Part shown: one piece after another, positions 50,412 through 63,559 of the stretch
Layout: each line of letters begins with the position of its first letter
Numbering within the stretch: the first letter of the stretch is position 1
DNA from: Albifimbria verrucaria
Taxonomy: Eukaryota; Ascomycota; Sordariomycetes; Hypocreales; Stachybotryaceae
Assembly (NCBI GenBank): GCA_020081605.1
Contig: JAHREC010000011.1
Coordinates: 62,001-126,000 of the forward strand
Reading direction: 5' to 3'
Length of the DNA: 64,000 nucleotides
Notes under the pieces: generated by a model
The model's input: the letters and a program-made list of their open reading frames with translations, nothing else
Database searches by the model: none
Told to the model about the DNA's origin: nothing
Translations under genes and position numbers: made by a program

Positions 50412-52120
50412 ATGGTGGTTCAGACAGCTCCCCAGCTTCGCAGTAGCTACCTCCTGTGGGAGCGGTTCAACATGCCAACCGAGGTGGCCTGAGAGACGCA
50501 ATCGCCGTTCCTAGCTACGTCGGGAATCAACTAATTTCCGCCTACACCATAATGGTTGGGCTGATTTTCGTTAACACCTGGGGCATTCTCATTGCACTGG
50601 GAACTCTTTGGGCCGTCAGACATGCCAAGAAGAAAGAGGATTACAACAACGAGCTAACCGTCTCTTTGTGGAATACACGAGACACGCCAGGAAACGCCGT
50701 TCGCGACGTTGTAGCGTACATGTATACCAAGAAGCGGTTCCGCCACGTATGGCTTTACCTCGTCCTTCTCATTCTTGTCTTCCTCTGGGTTGCCAACACG
50801 GCTCTTTCCATCATTATTCCCCGATACATCGTCCTCGACAACGCCGCCCCGTCAACCCCGAAGCCATATTCATGCCGGCGCTAAACGGAGATACAGAGGA
50901 ACGTCTTACCGCAACATTCAACCTGGAGGTGGCCCCTTCTTTCCGCGCAGCTGGAAGCGCCCAGGTTGCGGACGAAGATCTCCAAAGCCGTGTACGTGTC
51001 TCCGAGCCTATCCTGATAGAGGACCTAGGTGACGGCGAGGCGGTCCAAAGAGTTGAATACTCTTACAATGTTACCGGTGTTGACTTTGGTCTGCAACATC
51101 ACCCGGACCTGGAGCTCCGCGTTGAAGGAGCTTGCACTACCGAGTACGGCTGGTATGTCGACACTGTAGAGGCGAGCGGCACGACGATAGATATTTATGA
51201 GGACCCATTCGATGAGTCTGAAGTTCGACGGTCTTTGTTTGATGGGCCCAGACCTGTGGCTCTTTTCTCACAACAGAGGGACACCAACGAAGCATCATCA
51301 GGCAACATATCATGGGCTGTTTTTGTCTCATCAGTAAACCGATACAGCTGGACGGTGGGTACGGATCCGCTATACCTAACCGTCCCATCCGATGTAACAG
51401 ACCCTGGTACTGCGGCCAACATCGTCGCGGAAGGCCGTCCTGCTCTGTCGTGCTGGCAAAGAGACGCCTGGTGGTACCATGACGAATGGCGGTCTGCGAC
51501 AGAGGTGACAGATCTGCCAGGACTCAACATGAGAAGTGGTATAGAGAATGTCATCTTGCGTTGGCTGTCCACCCCGTCATCGTCAATTTGGGAACTCGCC
51601 TAGGAGGCTCTGCACTGGTATCCAGCGGCACGGCTCTAGGTCAGATCATTGACGCGGGTGCCTCGAGCATGCACACTGATCTCCAGCGCCTTGTCCTGGC
51701 ATCATATATATTGACCAGCAATGTCTTCACCGACATGACTCAATTCCTCACCCACGACGGAGTTTCGAATGCCGCGCTTAACCCCGAGACGAACGAATTG
51801 TACGATGGAACAAATGACTTTGTGGTTTGGACCCCAGACGCTCAGGCTCTCTCTATCCTATTCGTCATCGTCGTCCCTTGCCTTGCCTTGGGGATATGGC
51901 TCATGGCCATAACACTGTTGCTTGCCTCTCCGTCGGAATCTTGCGCAAGTTCGGGACGGCGGAAATATACAGAGCCTGGCAAGCTGCACAACAGACCGTA
52001 GGAGCTGCTCTGGGAGTGGAGGTGCAGATGGAAGAGGAGGATCAGGAGGAGCGGCAGGCAGGCGGACAGGACCAACGCAATGGGGCCAGTGAGAAAAGGG
52101 TAGTTAGCCAAACCAAGTAG
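50412..52120 (+). CDS. Uncharacterised fungal membrane protein, frameshifted
   Basis: Predicted 569-residue multi-pass protein. ATG 50412 (MVVQTAPQLRSSYL). Two N-terminal membrane segments (ISAYTIMVGLIFVNTWGILI; LYLVLLILVFLWVANTALSI) are followed by a ~330-residue, probably extracellular region (FNLEVAPSFRAAG, VEYSYNVTGVDF, SCWQRDAWWYHDEW, LGTRLGGSALVSSGTALGQI, LASYILTSNVFTDMTQ), then a third membrane segment (ALSILFVIVVPCLALGIWLM) and an acidic cytosolic tail (EEEDQEERQ). Four frame slips occur, all at C runs: 50453-50454, 50847-50850, 51572-51575 and 51925-51926. One extra C at each gives an unbroken frame with no stop. The layout is that of a lineage-specific ascomycete membrane protein family; I cannot name a function. 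Confidence 0.7.
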
Positions 52121-52859
52121 GCTTCCGACACTTGCCCAAGATGATGGAGACATTCACTGACGGATCCTAGGGCTGAGAAAACCGTTACGGAATAACCATG
52201 CCCATGGTTTTATCCTCATGTACCGGTAACAGCGCGAGGCAAACCTTGGCGGACATGACCGAGCCCCGCAATTCCTATAAAATATTTTTTCTAATATATT
52301 TAGGGTGCTCTATAGCTAAAGCAGAATTTTTCTGCCATCACGGCGAGATTATGCCCAGCTTCATGGCAGTCAGGGACCGATATCATAAGGTGGTCTAGGC
52401 GAGCCACAGCTAGCTCAGTATCAATATTAACTCAAGGTATTCCTTCTTTAACTGCGGGATATCCTTAAGCCTCAGATTTACATAACTTCGTCCTATACAC
52501 ACGTTCTTTATATAACAATGGTTTCTCCTCCTGCCGTCCCTTCTATGTAGTCTTCTCTTACACACCTCGCCGCACAACACGGTAACCCAGATATATATAA
52601 GGAAACCGACGAAATCAACGACGCAAATATTTCAATTCCGGATTTGACATCATACTAAACAACGATAGGCGAGAATCCCTGAGAATATATAAGTATTGAT
52701 TCAGCGTTTCAAGACCAGGAAAACAAGTAACCAGCACTTGCTGAGCTAAATCGGACTCGATGTTCCATGATGGCTTTTTGCGGTTCAGAGAGCTTGGAAT
52801 GCAGAAAAGAGTTAAGCCCAGAAGTAAATGATGGACGAGTAGAGTTTACATTCACCCTA
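52121..52859. other. Intergenic
   Basis: 3' flank of the membrane-protein gene. ORF 52198-52398 has no support. Nothing else recognised. Confidence 0.4.
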
Positions 52860-53260
52860 TTATATAATAACAAAAATATTTATATTAACATAATAAATAG
52901 AGTTTATATTATAAAAATATAAAAAGAATTAGAAAAATTATAATTCTAAAGTTTATAATTTAAATTCCTCAAAGTATAATTTAAATCTTAATTTTAAATT
53001 AATATATATAAAATATCAATTTAAAGAGGTATATTAAATTAATAAGAAAATATATATATATATAGTTTTAATATATAAAATAAGTAATATTAAATATATT
53101 TAAATAATTATATTTACATTAAATATACTTTATATTAATTAATTTATATAAATATCCTTAGAAAATAGATAAAAGTTAAATAATTAAGTTAAGTATTATT
53201 TCTTTTAGTTCTACAGTTTAATAGATATTATATAAATAGAGTATTTACTTAATAGCGCTA
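52860..53260. repeat. Small AT-rich block
   Basis: About 400 bp of mainly A+T with occasional GC, milder than the large blocks. No identifiable element. Confidence 0.5.
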
Positions 53261-54128
53261 CTTAAAATAGTCCGTAGCCTGTCTACAGATAATTTGATTA
53301 TACCCATTAAATATTTAGCCCGTCACTTTGCGAAAGACCGCGAATCCATCTACTTGCCATGCATATTATCTTGAACACATACGAAGAGCCCTAACACCAC
53401 GGTCAAAGTAGCTTCTGTACGTCAAACGGCTGTGGCACAAGACCTAAACGGAGAGTCGCACTTCAATCGCTTCCCATGTGTCTATTGTTCCCACTGCGGG
53501 GAGCTGCACTTCCCGCTTGCAACCGTGTTAATCTTTGGCAATGGCCGGATCGCCGTAACCCCAATGACCCCGTAGAATAGCTCCGTAACACTCAGCCGTT
53601 CGACCTCGGAACATGAATAAGCATAATTTCGGCCGCGGAGGCCAAAGAGGGCTGCGTATACCAAGACTAAAGACCGAAGTGAGCTTTGGGAAATAATCCG
53701 ATGCCTTTGCTGCTCACACAGTCTGGCTAACAGTCCTTCCTAAAGGCGTAGAGATTGTGGCGCATACAGAGAGCCAAAGAACATGATTTGTGTGAGTTCT
53801 GCCCAATCGCATCTGCCATGCGAGCAATCCCATGGCAAGGAGGCAGGCAGCAGCATGCCTCGCCAGGTGACGCTGATTTCTCCCCGCAACACATACTCGC
53901 AGGAGCCTCAAATATTAGAACTGCTCATCACTGTCAAGTCAGGGGTTTGCCTTTGCCGCGGACAGTCATTGGCCAGTTGACACTGCCAGATATTACATAG
54001 CGATCCGTCGAAGATTTAGGGTACTCACAAAGAGAAATGAAGCAAAGGGTCAAATCCAAAATCGCAAAAGCAAAGACTTTGAAGGCCATTGTTGATTTTG
54101 AATCCCTAGTGGGGAAAAAATTGACTCT
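53261..54128. other. Intergenic
   Basis: Ordinary sequence. Overlapping short ORFs on both strands (53482-53664, 53714-54000, 53934-54143) have no recognised domain. Confidence 0.4.
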
Positions 54129-54443
54129 ATGCTGATTGAGCAACGCAACAATCTGAAGGATCTATCGACAGCACAAAGACACTTTATCAAAAGATTTCTT
54201 CGATCCAAATTGTACCATATGTGGAAAGGCTTGGGACATACGCAGGACTATGCCCAGGACTATGCTCAAAACAAGTCTCAGCAGGATACCCAAAACTATT
54301 CATACGAGTATACCCAAGTTGATACGCAGGAGTATACCCAGGACTATGCTCAAAACGAGACTCAGCAGGATACCCAAAACTATACGTACGAGTACACCCA
54401 AGTTGATACGCGGAGTATACCCAGGATCTTAGTGACATCATAA
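54129..54443 (+). CDS. Q/N/Y-rich tandem-repeat ORF (hypothetical)
   Basis: A 104-codon ORF with a basic N-terminus (LSTAQRHFIKRFLRSKLYHMWK) followed by two 28-residue repeats containing TQDYAQN, QQDTQNY and YEYTQVDT, rich in Gln, Asn, Tyr and Thr and lacking hydrophobic residues. At the DNA level this is an 84-bp tandem repeat (first unit from about 54257, second from 54341). Because 84 is a multiple of three, several frames on both strands remain open, so an open frame here is weak evidence of a gene. No signal peptide. The composition resembles prion-like low-complexity domains. Could be a real small gene, a fragment of a longer one, or a non-coding minisatellite. Confidence 0.3.
   Translation: MLIEQRNNLKDLSTAQRHFIKRFLRSKLYHMWKGLGHTQDYAQDYAQNKSQQDTQNYSYEYTQVDTQEYTQDYAQNETQQDTQNYTYEYTQVDTRSIPRILVTS
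54257..54425. repeat. 84-bp tandem repeat, two copies
   Basis: The segment beginning GGACTATGCTCAAAAC recurs 84 bp later with a few substitutions; the second copy loses two bases near its end (CGCGGAGT for CGCAGGAGT-type sequence), which ends the repeat frame. Confidence 0.85.
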
Positions 54444-54899
54444 TGAGAGTGTAGACCAACAAACCACTCCTGTCTACTTTGTCTGTTTCTGCTTCCATCT
54501 GTAACCTAATGATTTGAACCATTTCGGGCTGGAAATGCGAAAGACGAGACGTCAGTAGGCAGCGTAGAGCGCGAACAAACCACGTGCCTTCTAAACCGGG
54601 CTGGTATTGCTATTCAAATCCATGCATTGTATACGGTTGAAGTAACTACATGAGTCTCAGCGTTTGTCAAGATCTTGTAGTGCCTTGAAATATGCTTGAC
54701 CTCTTTCGCCACGGCGTGTAGGGACAAACTCCCGTGCGCCGCGGAGAGAAGCTCCTTAACAAGCTCCGGTGACGTGATCATCAACTATTGATTAAAAAGT
54801 GTGGCTACGGCCAAGGATTTGCCAGAACCCTAATAAAATTCATAAGGTAGCAGCGATCTTTATATAGAAGCACCTTTCCTGACCTGGTGGTATACTTCA

Positions 54900-55127
54900 T
54901 CAATCATACGCATGCCATTGTACAGATATCGATAACGTATGAGAAATTTCCGGATTCTCCGAAATGATGCATCCCCGCCAAAGCTTTTTGTGGTCTGCGT
55001 TGCGTAAGAGACTGGTATTGGAAGGTTCTTTCTCACTTACGAAGCTAAGAGTAAAATCGAGGAATCTGGTAAGAACCCAGAGGGATATTACGAGTAAAAC
55101 GCCTGGAATAAGGTAGGTGGTAGCCAT
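54900..55127 (-). CDS. Hypothetical small membrane protein or first exon
   Basis: A 75-codon ORF starting MATTYLIPGVLLVISLWVLT, a convincing single membrane anchor or uncleaved signal, followed by a polar stretch. This could be the first exon of a membrane-anchored enzyme whose remainder is missing, or a small orphan protein. No conserved motif identifies it. Confidence 0.25.
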   Translation of the reverse strand: MATTYLIPGVLLVISLWVLTRFLDFTLSFVSEKEPSNTSLLRNADHKKLWRGCIISENPEISHTLSISVQWHAYD

Positions 55128-56294
55128 GACTATCTTAAATCACTCTGGCTAACAATCGATAGGTGTATGAGAGTACAATAAGGGACCTATACAAGCGGTA
55201 ATAATTTCAGCACGGTCAGTGATTAAGTTGTCACTCAACCTGACCATGCACGTTTTATGCATTTCCCAGATTTATAGATGTGCACAAGCCAAGCTTACCT
55301 CAGGGTGGTGACTGGGAAATGCAACATTCGGATTCTCGACGCCAACTGCCCAAAAGTAATCAATGGTGTCCAACAGAACTTCGCGTATCACAAGAAGTGG
55401 CCATAAACTCTTAATTGGAAAACAACCGCGTCAACACACCTCAAAGTTTGATACCAGAACGAGATTACTCCTAAGCCCCGACTTAGGAAAGGGCTCCAAA
55501 TAAATCGCGATGCTCCGTTCTTCGTATATCGTTCCTCGTTCCTCGGCACTTGTCTGAACTAGGCTGGAATGGATCAGCCACTTCCCTGTTAGAGCAAGAC
55601 GTCAAAGTGGGTCGTAATCCACACAGACGGTACCACTGTTCGGGCACCAAGACCGCACGGTCTCGGCGCGCCTAGAGCACGAGGGGTTTCTCGATAAGTG
55701 AATGCGTCGAGGTTTGCAAATGGATGATGGGAGAAGTCACCAAGATTCAGGTTGGGATGAGGCTTTTCTCAATTCCCGATACTCTTGGGTAGCACCTTTA
55801 GGAACCATTATCTACCGGTTATTGTATTTTGAGGTACATCCAGGTTCTCCAATTAAGAAAGTAGAATGCGCCATTATAGTCTAATTGTGGCGCGCCCAAG
55901 CATCGACTCCCGTGCCAGCACCCAGACTGCTGACGCCTTCCGTTGAATGGCCCACACCTTTCCCTGTGGCCTCCGTTTCTCGTTCCTCGTTCTCCTTCTT
56001 TTCATCTTTCCCCGCATGATAGGCGTGCGGGCTAAATTAGCCTCTTGTCAGCTCACAGGCTTATACACTGCTACGCTTAGAGTTGGTTTAGCCTTGGCAA
56101 AAGGCATCATAGAGTTTTGCCGCTTGTGACAGCCATGAAAATCAATCTCGTTATTTCTCGGTCTGATAGGTCTTCAAGGATCAGACTCATGTAGGCAAGG
56201 ATCAACATCTCTTACCATTTCGCGGCTTGTATAAGGCTCGGCGTGCTAACAAGGTCATGACGCGGCCGCCAACTCGACTTACCTTCACAGTGAA

Positions 56295-56302
56295 CTATAA
56301 AG
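56295..56302 (+). promoter_or_regulatory. TATA box of GH10 gene
   Basis: CTATAAAG about 80 bp upstream of the ATG at 56382. Confidence 0.45.
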
Positions 56303-56381
56303 TTCGGAGATGGTAGTGGAATGACAATTGATACTGAGTGGTAGCCACCACATCTATCACAACTTTACATCCTATAGAATC

Positions 56382-57390
56382 ATGAAGGCCACAGCACTTT
56401 CCATCGCGCTTCTCGGTGCTGCAGAGGTCACCTATGCATGTCTCGATACAGGAACTACACCGCTAAGAGAAGAGGCGGAAAAGAAGAATATCCTCTTCGG
56501 TTCTGGAGCTATCAACCCGAATTACCTAGATGACCCCCAGTTCGCAGCCGTCCTTGCCCAGCAATTCAACAGCCTCTCTCCTGAAAACGAGATGAAATGG
56601 GCACTTATCAATCCAACTCCAGGACACTACAACTGGGAAAACCTCGACCGTTTAGTCAACTTTGCGGAAGATAATAATATGGTGGTAAAAGGACACGGCC
56701 TCATCTCAAGTTGCTGTAACCCCGACTACATGCTCAATATTACCGATCCTATGATATTTCGGGCCAAAATGAAGGCTCACTTTGAGATGCTTATGCACCG
56801 ATACGATGGCAAGATGGACCGCTGGGATGTGGTCACTGAGTCCCTCGAATCGCTTGGCGGTGGCTTGCAAGCCAATCTGTTCTTCAAAGTCCTTGGGCCT
56901 GGCTATATCGCGGATGCCTTCCGTATGGCGCGAGAAGCTGACTCGAACGCGAAACTGTTCATCTGCGAGAACCTCGTCGAAAGTTATCCAGGAAAACGTC
57001 AAGAACTTTACGATATGGTTTCCGGGCTTGTCGCGGACGGCGTTCCAATCGATGGAGTAGCCCTTCAGATGCACATTACCGAGGAGGCACCAGTGCCAGG
57101 CGTAATCACGGATATATTCAATTCCTACAAGGCGCTGGGACTGGAAGTTACAATCTCTGAATTAGATGTTCATACCCTTGACGACGCAAAGATGACCGAT
57201 ATCTACGGCGCTGTCGTCGATGAGGCTTTGCGAGGGGGATCACTGACATCAGCTTCTGGGGCTTCACAGACAAGCACCTCTACACTTGGGTACCTGGCGC
57301 GAAGCCATTGATGTTTGACGAAAACTATGCCCCAAGGGTGCCTTCTACGCTACCCACGCTGCCCTGCAAGACTTCGTTAACTCAAAATAG
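56382..57390 (+). CDS. Secreted GH10 family protein (xylanase-like, divergent), frameshifted
   Basis: Family 10 glycoside hydrolase, expected to be secreted and cleave beta-1,4-xylan. Start ATG 56382 opens a signal peptide (MKATALSIALLGAAEVTYA). The barrel is recognisable: FGSGAINPNYL, FNSLSPENEMKWALINPTPG, NWENLDRLVNFAEDN, WDVVTESLES (acid/base Glu, with Thr where Asn is usual), FKVLGPGYIADAFRMARE, VALQMHI, and VTISELDVHTL (nucleophile Glu; Ser for the usual Thr). The loop normally reading GHTLVWHSQ is GHGLISSCCNPD, lacking the Trp-His. The frame slips at the G5 run 57234-57238 and the C4 run 57330-57333; past each the C-terminal barrel strands continue (ISFWGFTDKH; GAFYATHAALQDFVNSK, stop 57390). 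No introns, no nonsense codons. About 335 residues; single domain without CBM. Confidence 0.85.
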
Positions 57391-58554
57391 GGGCTCCGAG
57401 CCCTTGTAAGGCAGTGAGGTATAGCACCAACACAGCTCCGGCTGGTATAGTATAGCTTTTCCATCATTTTCGTTCCTTCCTAGAGATAGCTACACAAAAT
57501 ACAGTGTCCCTATACCACTGGCATAGACAACGTCCTGCCAGGTTGAGTTTATTTTCTGAACAATGAACCTATTATATTCTTTCATCTTTCTATTTACTTG
57601 TGACTCAGCCTGATCCTTGCTTAAGAAGTACTAGACAAAACAGATTCTCCTAAGGGCAGATGAATATAATGTGTCATTCATTCCTGAGCACTCCAATGCA
57701 CGCCGCACCTGTATTTAAACATCAATATGGAGAGGACAGGATGGTCATAATGTAATGACTGGTCTGAAAGAACCTCCTCTTGTAAGCCATTATATAGCCT
57801 CGGTATTGATGCAAGGCTAATCCCAGCCCCTCTCAGCACAGTTCAGGGGCAAGCAGTCCCTCCTCTTTACATCCGCTGACAGCAAGTTGAACCTCCCTGA
57901 GCTTGCGCATACCCATCCACTGATTATCCCGGTTGTGGCACATCGATTCGTGTCGAGCACTCATAGACTCATCATCAAATCCGTTGACCATTTTCTCAGC
58001 AGGGTAATGTCAAGAGGTTACGGTTTCCGTTAGTTGTACCTGGATCGAAATGTTTCCGGATTCCTCAGATGTCTGTTTACAGGTGCGGTCACAAATCAGC
58101 TTAAGTAGCAACCTAAACACGTTTAATAGTTCCAAGGCCAGCCCGTCATAGTCTCCACTTGGCAATGGTACTATCAACAAAGTGCAGGGTAATTGTTGTG
58201 CATGGGCGCAGTGGATCTAGGTGGGTCCAGGCCACTTGGACTACTCATTTAAGGGAGGGGTGAGCGAAAGCGAGACGAGAGCTAGAAAAATCGTAGGCTT
58301 CGTGACAAGGTATTGCTGCCGCCTTTCTTGCCTTTGTTGCTTACTCGACTTGCATAAAGCCAAGGCCGTGAGAGGAACCACTCTGGAGCCTTTGTAGCCC
58401 CGAGACGCCAGCTTCCTAATCATGCGGTCCTTGGCATCTTCTAATCTGTTTGGCACGATGTGCAATATGATCTTGGTGGCATTGTTGAGTACGGTTCGTT
58501 CGAAAATCATCTTGCACTGGCTATGAAGCAATTACTGATTCATTTGCACAGTTT
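57391..58554. other. Intergenic
   Basis: 3' flank of GH10 and about 1.1 kb of ordinary sequence. ORF 58241-58531 (minus) has no recognised domain. Confidence 0.4.
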
Positions 58555-58980
58555 GCATTGTATATGATCTCAAGTGCAATTTACAATATCTGGTTTCGTC
58601 CACTTCGGAGTTATCCCGGCTCCTCCCTGGTGGATGGCGGCGAATCGCCTGCCTTACACGATATGAAGTTAGTCATTGCAAGGAACCGCAACAACCGAGA
58701 TCAAGCGACTTCACGAGGAATATGGTCATGTTGTTCGAGTAAGTCCAGATACATCGTCGTTCACCTAAAGCCAATCATGGAATGGTATGGTTCATTGCAT
58801 CCAGACTTCTCCGTCACGTATTTCAATTTTAGAAGGTTACCCTAACCTATGCCAGATACTTACACCCAGAGAAGTCCTAGAGGGCCTGGTACCATTCCTC
58901 AAGATCCTGAATTTTACCTTGAAGAAAAAGCACTTCTCTCAGTATTTTGTCGACCCTCCCAAGCCCTTTAGAGCTGATGG
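58555..58980 (+). pseudogene. Cytochrome P450 N-terminal relic
   Basis: The plus strand reads YMISSAIYNIWFRPLRSYPG, the anchor and proline-rich hinge of a benzoate 4-monooxygenase/CYP65-type P450. In other frames WMAANRLPYT and IKRLHEEYGHVVRVSPDT follow, the next conserved blocks. A weaker piece at about 58905-58965 may be the following segment. In-frame stops and frame changes separate the pieces and no I-helix, K-helix or heme loop is found downstream. Truncated relic. It is a distinct hinge sequence from the two related P450s at 6947 and 21822. Confidence 0.6.
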
Positions 58981-60114
58981 GCATTTGGAGGGATGATAGT
59001 CTGTTTGATGTATCTCCTTGAGTGCCATTTGCCGCCAAATGAAATTCTCAATCAATCGGCTGGTAATAGGGGTTCTGGCATTCAACTTACTTTGAAGGGC
59101 TTCATTCCAAGCTTTGTGTTCGTACGCCAGACCCTCTGTCTCTTCGACTGTGGCCCGTACCTGCTATTGAGCCTAATCAGATAAACATATTCATGGGCAC
59201 ATCGCTTACGAAGGCGTTCATCTGGTCCAATTTGAATACTCTGACAGGTGAGATACCTAGGAAGTGGGTTTCCATCATAGACATCTTGGTCAATTGGGGA
59301 GCTGTCTGTGATATTAGGCGCGGTGGCATCAGATAAAATTAGCTACGGAGCATGTTTTGAGCTCTACGTACAGTACAACAAATACGGTTGACTAGCACAT
59401 TTTGGGGAGGATACACCTTTGGCGGCAAACGGCACTTGAGGATACGATACCGAGCGAGATGTTCTGTTCTGCAAACCGTATGGAGTGTTCAATTCTTCTC
59501 TACTATTCCGTGGTCCGCAGTGAATGGAGTACACTGGACAAACGCAAAGAAAAGATCACTACACCCCAACGGTAGACAAGCTAAATTTGCCAAAGGGGTG
59601 AACGGCAGATGCCACGCATTGCCGGCGAGCAAGAACTAGGAATGTGGAGCATGCCATGCATTACCACGGCTGAACCCAACTTCACACGCCGGCAGTTGTC
59701 CACTAGCTTTACAGAAGCCCCCGAGGACCCTTAACACAGCGAGGGTTGGACTTCGTCTGAGCTAACAGATTCGTTGTTGCACTAATCAAGCGCGACCGTG
59801 ACGGCACCGCCTCACACGCGCACCGGCAGTCGGGCTGGACTCTTCCGGGAGGGCGTCACTACTTTAGTTTGCCTCTTAAACGGTCCATAATTCTCACTCC
59901 CGTTCGTCGCTTATCGTTCCTCGTTCCTCGTTCTTCGCTGCATACGGGTATCTCACAGGGTCATGTGCGTAAGTCCATAACAAACACAGCCTTGCTGTTT
60001 CCCATCGCCCTCGCCAATTATCGCACCCGTTTTCACGTCGCTTGGGCGCGTTTCGCTCCCAGGATCCCAATCTCGTACCGAACCCCAGCGCCGACACAGA
60101 GAAATGGTCAGGTG
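58981..60114. other. Intergenic
   Basis: Ordinary sequence. ORFs 58993-59184 and 59388-59639 are unsupported. The stretch 59898-59940, upstream of the transcription factor, repeats CGTTCCT/TCCTCGT words also seen near 55519 and 55975. Confidence 0.4.
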
Positions 60115-61479
60115 ATGGCTCGCAGACCTCACCCAAAGACAAAAACAGGATGCGTCGACTGCCGGAAAAGGCGCGTTAAGGTGGGTCAGGTGCTCCCATT
60201 TCGTCTCGCTGCCCAGTACGGCATTCACGGCCTCAAACATGGCCGCTAAGATTTCCAGTGCACTCAGGAGAGACCGAAGTGTCGGGCTTGCCTGCGCCGT
60301 GAAATCCCTTGTCACTATCCGAATTCATCACAAGTGCTCGGCCGATTACTTCCGTTTCTCCCGTTGCAAGTGACCAAGTGCAAAGCCCCAATACTATCTT
60401 CCCTTCAGTGTCAGCTCCGAGCTCAGCAACAGTTCTTTCCACGCCTCCGGCATCTTCATGTGCTTCCGCGTCCGTCTGCACGGATTATGTAACTCCCGTT
60501 CCACGCTCGGTTCTCAGCTCTTCTGGCGGGTTTGGGATAAAGGACCTGACGCTCCTGCATCACTGGACTGTCTCTACCAGTCTCGGGTTCTACGATGATC
60601 CTCGCATTAATCATATTTGGCAGGTGACATTTCCACAAGTTGGATTTCAGCATCAATTTGTCGCCCGTGCCATACTCGGCCTGGCTGCTCTACATCTCGC
60701 CAGCATCGAGACCTCGAAAGTAAAGCCATATACGATGGAGGCCACTGATCATCATAACGAGGCACTAAAAGGATTTCAACATGCCGTTAGTCACATTTCG
60801 GACGACAACAGCGAGGCACTGCTAATATGGTCTATACTAAACATGCTATATGTTTGGGGCGTCTCGAGGCCACGTGATGACGCTATGGAGGTCGAAACAT
60901 CTCACGGCTCAAACAAAGATCGACTGCTCGGTATGGAATGGATTCCAATGGCACGTGGCGTCCACGCCATTCTAGGACCGACGCACAATTTCCTACGATT
61001 TGGCCGATTAAAAAGCTTGATGAGCGTAGGCAACTGGTTTGAGTTGGACTTGGCTGTGGCCGAGTCTGAGTCTTCGCCTATAGATGGTTACTTTTGTCGA
61101 ACACGAGAGTCATGGCAAGCTGGCGGTGACGCCGACACGTATGAAGAAACTCTTTGCGTGCTGAGAAAGTGCCGTCTTTATGTCAATCAGTTTTCTACCA
61201 TGGATGAAGCCACCCTGGCTGAATGGGGTTTAACAGAGCCTGGGCCGGGCCCATGTTTTTTATCTATTTTGCCCCGGAAAAGTATTTTACATTACTACAC
61301 CAGCGTCAGCCTGCCGCATTAATCTTATATGCCTATTTTGGCGCTCTCTTACATGGCCTCGATAGCTACTGGTTCTTGAAAGGATGGGGAAAGGTATCAT
61401 TGATGTCGTTGACGAGCTGCTCGGTAGCTATTGGAGACCGTGGCTCGCATGGCCTCTTCAGGTGATTGAGCGGCCCTGA
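60115..61479 (+). CDS. Zn2Cys6 transcription factor, frameshifted
   Basis: Fungal binuclear-zinc regulator. Start ATG 60115 (MARRPHPKTKTGCVDCRKRR). A 78-nt intron (60181-60258, GTGGGT donor, CAG acceptor) falls inside the zinc cluster, and exon 2 resumes with CTQERPKCRACLRREIPCHY. All six cysteines are present in the C-x2-C-x6-C ... C-x2-C-x6-C pattern. A Ser/Pro/Thr-rich linker follows, then a middle-homology region (LTLLHHWTVSTSLGFYD, FVARAILGLAALHLASIE, LLIWSILNMLYVWGV) and a C-terminus with AALILYAYFGALLHGLDSYWF and SYWRPWLAWPLQVIE. The layout resembles the Upc2/sterol-uptake-regulator-like group. Frame slips occur near 60328, near 61250 (GGGCCGGGCCC) and at AAA 61385-61387; none of the joined regions shows a nonsense codon. 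About 430 residues, nuclear. Confidence 0.82.
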
Positions 61480-61735
61480 CAGTCCAGTCATGTACGTTGC
61501 ACTAAAGTGTCTGAAGCTCGCTCTGCATCGTTCAGCACGCGTCTTGGTACGATTCTCTTTCTCCTCGATCCGCATCAATGACGGCAAGATTCAGCTGTAT
61601 TTTTTTCAGTAGGCTCAGCTGCCCTCCTGTATACTCGTCCCCAGAGACTAACTGTAACTTCCGCAATTAGAGTTATACAGTCCTCAGTCCAATCTTGCCA
61701 CACTATCTCTGTGTATCTTAATCATCTATACCAAT

Positions 61736-63475
<1,740 letters not shown>

Positions 63476-63559
63476 GGCAGGTGTTTCTTCAGTGCTATTA
63501 TGGTCAGGCTCCCACGGGAGGCTACGATTCCCGGACAAAATCTGCACCAACACCCCTCG

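Larger units (their letters stand above)
54444..56381. other. Intergenic
   Basis: About 1.9 kb. It contains one possible first exon (54900-55127, separate entry), two stretches with repeated CGTTCCT/TCCTCG words (55519-55548 and 55975-56000), and the GH10 promoter with CTATAAAG at 56295-56302. No further gene recognised. Confidence 0.4.
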
